A stretch of 5,514 nt of DNA from Hyphomicrobiales bacterium (GCA_016201085.1 JACQDO010000097.1:1-5514); one strand, 5' to 3'; shown: positions 1-5,070, counted from the first letter of the stretch. The notes: generated by a model from the letters alone, not told the origin. Program-made: numbers and translations.

Positions 1-1
1 C

Positions 2-2044
2 GACCGTGCCTGCCGGCAGAACAAGCGTCTTTAGCCGCGCGCGCAGATCGAGCGCGATGGCGTGACTGGCGCGCGAGCGCTCGGCACCCGGCGCCAAATT
101 GAGATGCAGCTCGCCTAGCTCGGGCAATTCGCGCACATAATAGTGACGCACCAAGCCGTTGAAATTGAATGGCGCCGGCGTGCCGGCATAAGTTTCGATC
201 GAGCGGATTTCCGGCAATTGCCGCGCCACGCCGGCAATCGCGAACAATGTGCGCTCGGTATCTTCCAACGTCGTGCCCTCGGGCAGGTCGACGATCACGG
301 CCAGTTCCGACTTGTTATCGAACGGCAGCAGCTTCACGGTGACGCTCTTGCTCGCGAACAACAGGCACACCGCCACCGTCGCCACGCCTACGCCGATAAG
401 GAAGCGCCAGGCCGATTTGCGAGAGCGCACGATCGGGGTGGCGATGCGGCGATAAAGCCGGCCGAGCATGCTCTCGCCATGTGCCGACCCATGCTCGTGC
501 TGTGCCTGTCTCTGCGGATGCAAGCGAGCCATCAGCCAAGGCGCGATCACCATGGCGACGAAGAACGAGAACAACATCGCCGCCGAGGCGTTGACCGGGA
601 TCGGCGCCATGTAGGGCCCCATCAGGCCCGAGACGAACAGCATCGGCAGCAGCGCCGCCACCACTGTCAGCGTGGCGACAATGGTCGGATTGCCGACTTC
701 CGCCACCGCCTCGATCGCTCCCTGCAGGCGCGAACGGCCATCCTTCATCGCCCAATGGCGAGCGATGTTCTCGATCACCACGATGGCGTCGTCGACCAGG
801 ATGCCGATGGAAAAAATCAGCGCGAACAGACTGACGCGGTTGATGGTGTAGCCCATCATTTTCGAGGCGAACAAAGTGAGCAGAATGGTGGTCGGGATGA
901 CAACGAGGGTGACCAGGGCCTCGCGCCAGCCGATGGCGAAGGCAATGAGCACGACGATCGACACAGTGGCCAGACCGAGGTGGAACAGCAGTTCGTTTGC
1001 CTTGTCGTTGGCGGTTTCCCCGTAATCGCGCGTCACGGTCACATTGACGTCGGCGGGTATAAGCCTGCCCTGCACGCCGTGCAGCCGCGCCAGCAGTTGC
1101 TCGGCCACCACGACCGCATTGGCGCCGGCGCGCTTGGCGAAGGCGACGCTGAGTGCCGGCACGCGATCCCACTGGCTGTCCTTGTTCGGCGTGTCCATCC
1201 ACACGCGGTGCTCTTGCGGGCTCGGACCGAGCACGACCGAAGCGACGTCGCGCACATAGACCGGACGGCCGTCGCGTGTGGCGACCAGCAGCAGCCCGAT
1301 GTCGGGAATGCCGGTAAGCGTCTGCCCGGCCGCGATGTTGCGCATGATTCCATTGTCGCGCACGTTGCCCGCTTGGAACGAGCGGTTGGCGTCGCGAACT
1401 TTGGCGACCAGTTGCTGCAGCGTAACGCCAAACAGCGCGAGCTTTTCCGGGTCGGGTTCGACCCGGATCTGCTGCGGGTTGCCGCCGGAAATGTAGGTCA
1501 GTCCGACATTATCGGTTTTCACCAGTTCGGAGCGCAGCTGGTCGGCGAGTTCATAGAGGTCTTTGTCGGTCCAGCGCGCCGCTGCCTCCGGCTTGGGCGA
1601 GAGCGTGAGCACCACGACGGCGACGTCGTTGATGCCGCGGCCGACGATCAGCGGTTCGGGAATTCCCACCGGGATACGGTCGAGGTTGGCGCGTATCTTC
1701 TCGTGCACGCGCAGGATCGCCTCGTCGGAGCTTGTGCCGACTAGAAATCGCGCCGTCACCATCACGCGGTCGTCGACCGTCTGGCTGTAGACGTGTTCCA
1801 CCCCATCGAGGGCCTTAATGATGGCTTCCAGCGGCTTGGTCACTAATTCGACCGCATCCGGCGCCTTGAGACCGTCGGCGTTGACGCGAATGTCGACCAT
1901 CGGAACGCTGATCTGCGGTTCCTCCTCGCGGGGAATGCTGAGCAGCGCAAACAACCCGACCGCGAGCGCCGCCAGCAGGAACAGCGGCGTCAGCGGCGAA
2001 CGGATCGTGCCTTGCGTGAGGCGCCCCGAAAGCCCGAGCTTCAC
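2..2044 (-). CDS. RND efflux permease, 3' end outside window
   Basis: This is the inner-membrane, proton-driven pump of a tripartite RND efflux system, seen as 681 in-frame codons with no stop; family members run to about 1,050 residues, so the last third (second periplasmic half and TM8-12) lies off the left edge. TM1 is at about residues 19-36, the first periplasmic domain at about 37-352, TM2-TM6 at about 354-506 and TM7 at about 546-565. The TM4 motif GILVDDAIVVIEN holds D418/D419, matching the proton-relay aspartates D407/D408 of AcrB. The second periplasmic half opens with LLPFDNKSELAV and carries YAGTPAPFNFNGLVRHYY, typical of the AcrB/HAE1-like branch. The GTG start at 2044-2042 overlaps the adaptor stop (GTGA), and no strong Shine-Dalgarno is visible, which suggests translational coupling. 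Substrate cannot be read from the sequence. A His-containing loop lies between TM6 and TM7. No outer-membrane factor gene is visible. Confidence 0.93.
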   Translation of the reverse strand, partial: MKLGLSGRLTQGTIRSPLTPLFLLAALAVGLFALLSIPREEEPQISVPMVDIRVNADGLKAPDAVELVTKPLEAIIKALDGVEHVYSQTVDDRVMVTARFLVGTSSDEAILRVHEKIRANLDRIPVGIPEPLIVGRGINDVAVVVLTLSPKPEAAARWTDKDLYELADQLRSELVKTDNVGLTYISGGNPQQIRVEPDPEKLALFGVTLQQLVAKVRDANRSFQAGNVRDNGIMRNIAAGQTLTGIPDIGLLLVATRDGRPVYVRDVASVVLGPSPQEHRVWMDTPNKDSQWDRVPALSVAFAKRAGANAVVVAEQLLARLHGVQGRLIPADVNVTVTRDYGETANDKANELLFHLGLATVSIVVLIAFAIGWREALVTLVVIPTTILLTLFASKMMGYTINRVSLFALIFSIGILVDDAIVVIENIARHWAMKDGRSRLQGAIEAVAEVGNPTIVATLTVVAALLPMLFVSGLMGPYMAPIPVNASAAMLFSFFVAMVIAPWLMARLHPQRQAQHEHGSAHGESMLGRLYRRIATPIVRSRKSAWRFLIGVGVATVAVCLLFASKSVTVKLLPFDNKSELAVIVDLPEGTTLEDTERTLFAIAGVARQLPEIRSIETYAGTPAPFNFNGLVRHYYVRELPELGELHLNLAPGAERSRASHAIALDLRARLKTLVLPAGTV

Positions 2045-3030
2045 GGCCGCACCAAGACGTCGCCGGCGTTGAGTCCCGATAGAATTTCCAGGGCATCCGG
2101 CATCTCGGGACGCGGCAGTTCGCGTCCGCGCTGGACCGGCACGTCGTTCACGGTGGTGGTGTCCTTGCGGATGCGGGCATAGTCGATGCCAAAGCGCGTG
2201 CTGATGAATGATCCCGGCACCATGAAACTGCTACGCTCCCCGGCCGACACCCACACCCGGATGCGCTCGCCGACGAAATAATCGCCGAGCCCCGCGACCG
2301 CCGCATCGGCGACGACGCGGCCGTCTTCGATCTGCGGATAGACCAGGCGGATAGCGCCGAACAGCGCGCCGCTCTGGCCGAGTTCGGCGCCGTCGATGCG
2401 CACCGGATCGCCGGCCTTGAGGAAGCGGGCATGCCGTTCCGGCACGCGCAGGCGCAAGATGAAATTCCGCTCGGCCACGCTGGCGACGGTTTCACCCGCC
2501 AACACGACGGTGCCGGCCGTCACCGTCTTCTTCAAAATCCGGCCGGCGGTCGGCGCCAACACACTGCCTTCGGCGACCTGCTGCTGGATGACCGAGCGTT
2601 CGGCGGTGCGCGCTTTGAGCGCGTTGGATGCCACGTTGAAGGCGGTGCGCGCCTCGTCGAGCCGAACTTTCGGAATAGTGCCGCGCGAGAACAGGTCTTC
2701 GCCGCGGGTCAGATCGGCTTGTGCCTGGGCAAACTGGGCTTCGAGGCCGGCGATCTGGGCATCGAGCGACTTCATCTGCAGCGCAAGCTTCTCGTCGCCG
2801 ATTGTGGCAATCACCTGGCCCTGCGTCACCGCATCGCCCTCTTTCACGGCCAGCTCGACCACCGTGCCGCCGATGCGCGTGCGCGCCGGGACGACGTTGG
2901 CGCTTTCCACCGTGGCGAAGACGGCTTTTTCGTCGGCAACCGTCTTCGCGGTAACGACGAAGGTCTCCTGGGCGCGCGCCTGCTGGGCGAACACCGCAAG
3001 CGCAGCCGCTACGACAATACCGGCACGCAT
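2041..3030 (-). CDS. RND efflux periplasmic adaptor (membrane fusion protein, HlyD/AcrA type)
   Basis: This adaptor would link the RND permease encoded next to it to an outer-membrane channel. The 329-residue product starts with a signal peptide (residues 1-20, hydrophobic core then QARA before QE). It continues with the first lipoyl-like half (about 43-80, with GGTVVELAVKEGDAVTQGQV), a short alpha-hairpin coiled coil (about 82-152) and the second lipoyl half (about 156-187, LAPTAGRILKKTVTAGTVV). A beta-barrel (about 190-262, FILRLRVPERH) and a membrane-proximal C-terminal domain (about 263-329) follow. No N-terminal lipobox cysteine is present, so it is probably not a lipoprotein. It is slightly short for the family (usually 350-400). 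The ATG start is supported by GAGGA about 9 nt upstream. It lies 60 bp downstream of the repressor gene on the same strand and overlaps the permease gene, so the three probably form one operon. Confidence 0.93.
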   Translation of the reverse strand: MRAGIVVAAALAVFAQQARAQETFVVTAKTVADEKAVFATVESANVVPARTRIGGTVVELAVKEGDAVTQGQVIATIGDEKLALQMKSLDAQIAGLEAQFAQAQADLTRGEDLFSRGTIPKVRLDEARTAFNVASNALKARTAERSVIQQQVAEGSVLAPTAGRILKKTVTAGTVVLAGETVASVAERNFILRLRVPERHARFLKAGDPVRIDGAELGQSGALFGAIRLVYPQIEDGRVVADAAVAGLGDYFVGERIRVWVSAGERSSFMVPGSFISTRFGIDYARIRKDTTTVNDVPVQRGRELPRPEMPDALEILSGLNAGDVLVRP

Positions 3031-3067
3031 GGCTGCTTTTCCTCGGTCATCTGAACATTTTGTTTAG

Positions 3068-3089
3068 CGTGCCCCAAAGGCGGGGCACG
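3068..3089 (-). other. Hairpin between repressor and adaptor genes
   Basis: CGTGCCCC (3068-3075) and GGGGCACG (3082-3089) form a perfect 8-bp stem with a 6-nt loop, beginning 1 nt after the repressor stop codon. On the minus strand it is followed by CTAAACAAAATG rather than a U-run, so it is a poor terminator. It could protect or process the operon mRNA and so change the ratio of repressor to pump, which is inference. Confidence 0.5.
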
Positions 3090-3090
3090 G

Positions 3091-3474
3091 TCATTGATGT
3101 GACGCAAGTCGCTGGCGGCGCGCCGGGCGCTTCGCCTTGATCCGCGCGTTTGGGACGCAGACCGCAGCGCGCGCCCCCGAGCAATAGACCCGATAGAGCG
3201 TGCCGACGAGCTCGCGCGCCGGGGCGCTGCCGATCGAATACCAGATGGTTTGCCCGTCGCGCCGCGCCGTGACCAGCCCGTCCTTGCGCAGCAAAGCCAG
3301 ATGCTGCGAAACGGTCGAGCTGCGCAGCTTCAGCAAGGCGGCCAATTCGCCGACCGAGCGCTCGCTCTCGATCAACTGGCAAATGACGATCAGGCGATGC
3401 CGGTTGGCGAGCGCCTTCAGCAGGGTGCTCGCCTGGTCGGCGGCGGCGAGCATGGCATGGGCTTGTATTTTCAT
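3091..3474 (-). CDS. ArsR-family repressor, SqrR/BigR/YgaV persulfide-sensing type
   Basis: This 127-residue winged-helix repressor has the helix-turn-helix at about residues 40-62 (SVGELAALLKL then SSTVSQHLALLRKDG) and the wing around DGQTIWY (73-79). C32 (in IVICQLIE) and C98 (in YRVYC) are 66 residues apart. That matches C41/C107 of SqrR and C42/C108 of BigR, which form a di- or polysulfide link with persulfides and release DNA. The metal-binding ELCVCDL motif of classical ArsR is absent, so metal sensing is unlikely. A third cysteine, C106, follows, and the tail is rich in Lys/Arg. I chose the ATG at 3474. The only upstream in-frame start is a TTG at 3510, which is the -35 element of the gene's own promoter. 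No Shine-Dalgarno precedes the ATG, which fits leaderless translation. It is first gene of the efflux operon and probably autoregulates. Family assignment is firm; the inducer is inferred. Confidence 0.92.
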   Translation of the reverse strand: MKIQAHAMLAAADQASTLLKALANRHRLIVICQLIESERSVGELAALLKLRSSTVSQHLALLRKDGLVTARRDGQTIWYSIGSAPARELVGTLYRVYCSGARAAVCVPNARIKAKRPARRQRLASHQ

Positions 3475-3476
3475 GA

Positions 3477-3505
3477 TTGCGTATATACAAATAAACGAAT
3501 ATATA
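3477..3505 (+). promoter_or_regulatory. Divergent promoter for the DUF2892 gene
   Basis: On the plus strand TTGCGT (3477-3482) is followed by exactly 17 bp and TATATA (3500-3505). It overlaps the oppositely directed repressor promoter almost base for base. The predicted +1 near 3512 would give a leader of about 89 nt before the GTG start at 3601. The -35 is weaker than that of the opposite promoter. Confidence 0.5.
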
Positions 3506-3510
3506 GTCAA
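3482..3510 (-). promoter_or_regulatory. Promoter of the repressor-efflux operon, predicted leaderless
   Basis: Reading the minus strand, TTGACT (3510-3505) is followed by a 17-bp spacer and TATATA (3487-3482), close to the housekeeping sigma consensus. The expected +1, about 7 nt past the -10, falls at 3475-3474, on the A of the repressor's ATG or one base before it. The transcript would therefore have essentially no 5' leader. Confidence 0.7.
3483..3502. promoter_or_regulatory. Candidate SqrR/BigR-type operator (imperfect inverted repeat)
   Basis: On the minus strand this reads ATATTC-N8-GTATAT, two 6-bp arms with a single mismatch (7 bp with one mismatch if extended by one base to 3482-3503). 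From memory, SqrR-type boxes are ATTC-N8-GAAT; this site matches with one changed base (GTAT). It fills the spacer and -10 region of the repressor promoter and also lies between the elements of a divergent promoter, so a bound dimer would block RNA polymerase in both directions. Regulation is inferred from position and family. Confidence 0.7.
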
Positions 3511-3542
3511 TGCCGCCGAGCCGGGATCGCCCGCCGGCGGCC

Positions 3543-3563
3543 AGCGCCCGCGGCCCGGGCGCT
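3543..3563 (+). other. GC-rich hairpin in the DUF2892 5' leader
   Basis: AGCGCCCG (3543-3550) pairs perfectly with CGGGCGCT (3556-3563) around a 5-nt loop, giving a stable 8-bp stem. No T-run follows, so it is not an intrinsic terminator. It would lie in the predicted leader of the plus-strand gene, 24 bp before its ribosome binding site. Any regulatory role is unproven, and GC-rich DNA produces such stems by chance. Confidence 0.4.
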
Positions 3564-3587
3564 GAGCCGAACGTCAACCCCTTGCTC

Positions 3588-3593
3588 AGGAGA
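3588..3593 (+). promoter_or_regulatory. Ribosome binding site deciding a GTG start
   Basis: AGGAGA lies 7 nt before the GTG at 3601. It is the best Shine-Dalgarno in the window and fixes the start of the DUF2892 gene, whose reading frame is open further upstream. Confidence 0.8.
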
Positions 3594-3600
3594 TCCGCCC

Positions 3601-3822
3601 GTGAACATCGATCGCGCAGTGCTCGCTCTCGCCGGCAGCATGGTGCTGCTCAGCCTCGTGCTGGCCTGGCTGCTCAGTCCCTATTGGCTGCTTCTCGCCG
3701 CCTTTGTCGGGGCCAATCTGCTGCAGGCGGCTTTCACCGGTTTCTGCCCGGCCGCCATCATTTTCCGCAAGCTGGGCCTGGAGTTCGGTCCGGCATTCGG
3801 CTGCGCACCGGCGAAGCGCTGA
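3601..3822 (+). CDS. DUF2892 (YgaP-like) small inner-membrane protein
   Basis: This 73-residue protein begins MNIDRAVLALAGSMVLL and has two hydrophobic segments (about residues 6-25 and 28-45), then the family signature TGFCPAAIIFRKLG (46-59). Cys49 lies in GFCP and a second cysteine, C68, near the C-terminus. It matches the membrane portion of E. coli YgaP, where this domain is fused to a rhodanese sulfurtransferase; here the rhodanese part is absent. Its gene is divergent from a YgaV/BigR-type repressor and shares the putative operator, echoing the ygaV-ygaP pairing. This context suggests a role in sulfane-sulfur or thiol stress at the inner membrane, but the biochemical activity of stand-alone DUF2892 proteins is not established. 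The reading frame extends upstream, but family similarity starts at this GTG and a good RBS precedes it. It ends 30 bp from the convergent hisN stop, with no clear terminator between. Confidence 0.9.
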   Translation: MNIDRAVLALAGSMVLLSLVLAWLLSPYWLLLAAFVGANLLQAAFTGFCPAAIIFRKLGLEFGPAFGCAPAKR

Positions 3823-3852
3823 CCCGCTGCAGGCGGAGCGCACGCCACGCGG

Positions 3853-4632
3853 CTAGCCCTTGAACATCTCCAGCGCCGCCTCGTGCACGCGCTTGTCGCC
3901 GGCGACCACGATGCGGCCGCCGTCTTGCGCTGGGCCATTTTCCCAGGTGGTGACGATGCCGCCGGCGCCAATAATGATGGGGATCAGCGGTACGATATCG
4001 TGCGGCTTGATCTCGGTCTCGATAACGAGATCGATGTGGCCGGCCGCCAGCATGCAATAGGCGTAGCAGTCGCCGCCGTAGCGCGAAAGTTTTACTTTGC
4101 CCTCGACGCGCTTAAACACCGCACGGTCGGACTCATCCATTAGCAGCGGGCTGGTGGTGAACAGCACGGCGTCCCGCAAATTCGCGCAGGCGCGCGTACG
4201 CAGATCGCGCGCTCCTCCCGGCCCGCGGTAACGCGCCGCGCCGCTGTCGCCGGAAAAGCGCTCGCGCGTGAACGGCTGATGCATCATGCCGAACACCGGC
4301 TCGCCGAACCGCATCAGGCCGATCAGCGTGCCCCAGGCCACCATGCCGGAGATGAACGACTTGGTGCCGTCGATCGGATCGAGCACCCAGACATATTCGG
4401 CGTCGGTGCGCTCCGAGCCGTATTCCTCGCCCAGGATACCGTGCGCGGGGAATTGCCGGCGGATGAGGGCGCGCATGGCGTCCTCCGCCGCCCGGTCGGC
4501 GGCGGTGACGGGATCGAAACCGCCGGCCTTCTTGTTCTCGATCGCCAGCGCGGTGCGAAAGAACGGCAGGATGGTCTCGCCCGAAACGCTGGCGAGCTGG
4601 TCGACGAAGCTGGCGAAATCGATGGCCGTCAT
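3853..4632 (-). CDS. hisN: Histidinol-phosphatase HisN (inositol monophosphatase superfamily)
   Basis: This cytosolic enzyme would remove phosphate from L-histidinol phosphate, the penultimate stage of histidine synthesis. The 259-residue product has the superfamily's Mg-binding motifs: GEE (E69/E70), DPIDGTKSF (D85, D88, catalytic T90) and PHDI (D212). The stretches DPIDGTKSFISG with GTLIGL, GGDCYAYCMLAAGHIDLV and KPHDIVPLIPIIIGAGG are closer to HisN-type phosphatases than to SuhB-type inositol-1-phosphatases, although databases often label such proteins as SuhB-like or generic inositol monophosphatase. Length is normal for the family and it appears intact. The start is the ATG at 4632; the upstream AGGA is about 13 nt away, so the RBS is weak. 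The gene is convergent with the DUF2892 gene, and its promoter must lie in the 4633-4938 gap, divergent from the small RNA. Substrate assignment is by family resemblance; another sugar-phosphate substrate remains possible. Confidence 0.85.
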   Translation of the reverse strand: MTAIDFASFVDQLASVSGETILPFFRTALAIENKKAGGFDPVTAADRAAEDAMRALIRRQFPAHGILGEEYGSERTDAEYVWVLDPIDGTKSFISGMVAWGTLIGLMRFGEPVFGMMHQPFTRERFSGDSGAARYRGPGGARDLRTRACANLRDAVLFTTSPLLMDESDRAVFKRVEGKVKLSRYGGDCYAYCMLAAGHIDLVIETEIKPHDIVPLIPIIIGAGGIVTTWENGPAQDGGRIVVAGDKRVHEAALEMFKG

Positions 4633-4760
4633 GCGCTTACGGAAAATCCTGTCGTTATCGGCGTATCGGAGACTGGGGCTGGCGGCAACCGCGCCCGCAA
4701 GTGCCCGGCTAGGCTCGTTTGCCTTCGCCTGGCATCCATTGCTGCCAGCCCGGTCAGCGC

Positions 4761-4801
4761 TGCAAATAGGCGTATTATTTTAATATGCGGTATTTTTTGC
4801 A
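4761..4801. repeat. Nested AT-rich inverted repeat
   Basis: GCGTATTA (4770-4777) and TAATATGC (4781-4788) form an 8-bp stem with one G-T wobble and a 3-nt loop. Around it TGCAAA (4761-4766) pairs with TTTGCA (4796-4801). A T6 run (4793-4798) falls in the right outer arm. It could be a protein-binding site, a cruciform or a weak plus-strand terminator; function is unknown. Confidence 0.5.
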
Positions 4802-4871
4802 GCACACGACATCAATTTCACTCATGTTTTTTGAGCGAACTAAATTTTACCCTGTAAAAACAGCATTCAGC

Positions 4872-4888
4872 CATGCATTATTTGCATG
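4872..4888. promoter_or_regulatory. Perfect inverted repeat upstream of the small RNA promoter
   Basis: CATGCA (4872-4877), a 5-bp AT-only spacer and TGCATG (4883-4888). Its centre at 4880 is about 60 bp before the likely small RNA start, a usual distance for an activator site. It does not fit the spacing of the NtrC consensus (TGCACC-type arms further apart), CRP or FNR. The binding protein is unknown. Confidence 0.4.
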
Positions 4889-4906
4889 TAAAATTGACTA
4901 ATAAGT

Positions 4907-4935
4907 CTTGATTTTGCTGCAGCGCGGTGTAGCTT
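4907..4935 (+). promoter_or_regulatory. Putative promoter of the mmgR-type small RNA
   Basis: CTTGAT (4907-4912) is followed by a 17-bp spacer and TAGCTT (4930-4935). This resembles the rhizobial pattern CTTGAC-N17-CTATAT, with a weak -10. It would place the start at about 4941-4943, at or just inside the 5' hairpin of the small RNA. A TTGACT at 4894-4899 has no usable -10 at 17 bp. Confidence 0.45.
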
Positions 4936-4938
4936 ATT

Positions 4939-5023
4939 GCAATGCGGTAGAGATACCGTTGCCCTCCTTGGGCGTTTCCTCCCTAGACTTGGGCCGCTTG
5001 CACACGCGAGCGGCCTTTTTTTT
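4939..5023 (+). ncRNA. mmgR: mmgR/suhB-type (alpha-r8) trans-acting small RNA
   Basis: This is a candidate small regulatory RNA of the alphaproteobacterial mmgR family (Rfam 'suhB' motif). The 5' hairpin is GCAA-CGGTA (with a TG bulge) closed by a GAGA loop against TACCGTTGC (4939-4962). A mostly single-stranded middle carries TTTCCTCCCT (4975-4984), identical to the ultraconserved 10-mer reported for the family, inside CTTGGGCGTTTCCTCCCTAG. The 3' end is a strong intrinsic terminator. About 77-85 nt is expected, near the 77 nt of S. meliloti MmgR; the 5' end is uncertain by several bases (4939-4945). In S. meliloti this RNA limits polyhydroxybutyrate accumulation, and its expression depends on the nitrogen source. 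The family's usual place beside an inositol-monophosphatase-like gene, the source of the Rfam name as I recall it, is kept here: hisN lies upstream in the opposite direction. The CCUCCC segment could pair with Shine-Dalgarno regions (GGGAGG-like). Identification is from remembered motifs, not a covariance search. Confidence 0.83.
4992..5023 (+). terminator. Intrinsic terminator of the small RNA
   Basis: GGCCGCTTGC (4992-5001) pairs with GCGAGCGGCC (5006-5015) through 10 bp with one G-U wobble and an ACAC tetraloop, followed immediately by eight T residues (5016-5023). On the minus strand no T-run follows the stem, so it does not obviously serve the convergent N-formylglutamate amidohydrolase gene. 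Confidence 0.92.
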
Positions 5024-5070
5024 GGATCTGCGATTCGCCCTTTACCGGTCGCTCGCCAGGGCTAGGAAGG

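Larger units (their letters stand above)
4633..4938. other. Intergenic region with AT-rich island between hisN and the small RNA
   Basis: No convincing protein gene is seen here. The left third (4633-4760) is GC-rich and includes a small perfect inverted repeat, CTGGCA (4729-4734) with TGCCAG (4743-4748). From 4761 the sequence drops to about one-third GC (hand count for 4761-4920) and holds several palindromes, including TTTTAC-CCT-GTAAAA (4845-4859). It must supply a minus-strand promoter for hisN, though I could not pick one with confidence, and the plus-strand promoter of the small RNA. Confidence 0.6.

Noticed and set aside
143..1744. 533-codon open frame on the plus strand
   Set aside because: It lies opposite the RND permease, has low-complexity His/Arg/Gln/Asp-rich composition and no recognisable domain. 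It is a third-position GC shadow of the permease gene.
3009..3050. Thirteen-codon frame (MTEEKQPCVPVLS) overlapping the adaptor start
   Set aside because: Its start has no ribosome binding site of its own, and the GAGGA inside it serves the adaptor. Too short to support.
2396..3067. Plus-strand open frames of about 200 codons opposite the adaptor gene
   Set aside because: The adaptor frame carries a signal peptide, both lipoyl halves and a beta-barrel. The opposite frames show no family features.
3475..3510. Extension of the repressor to a TTG start at 3510 (12 extra residues)
   Set aside because: Those codons coincide with the -35, spacer/operator and -10 elements, and SqrR-type proteins do not need this extension.
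3823..3852. Shared terminator between the convergent DUF2892 and hisN genes
   Set aside because: The 30 bp between the stop codons hold no clear stem followed by a T-run on either strand.
4279..4857. 192-codon plus-strand open frame running from hisN into the intergenic region
   Set aside because: Most of it is the complement of hisN; the remainder has no family resemblance and no start signal.
4872..4888. NtrC, CRP or FNR site at CATGCA-N5-TGCATG
   Set aside because: The arms or the spacing do not fit those consensus sites, so it was left as an unassigned palindrome.
4824..4901. Twenty-five-codon frame in the AT-rich island (MFFERTKFYPVK start)
   Set aside because: No Shine-Dalgarno, no homology recognised, and it overlaps the palindromes before the small RNA. 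Likely chance in AT-rich DNA.
4992..5023. Bidirectional terminator also serving the N-formylglutamate amidohydrolase gene
   Set aside because: The T8 run is only on the plus-strand side; the minus-strand stem is followed by CAAGTC.
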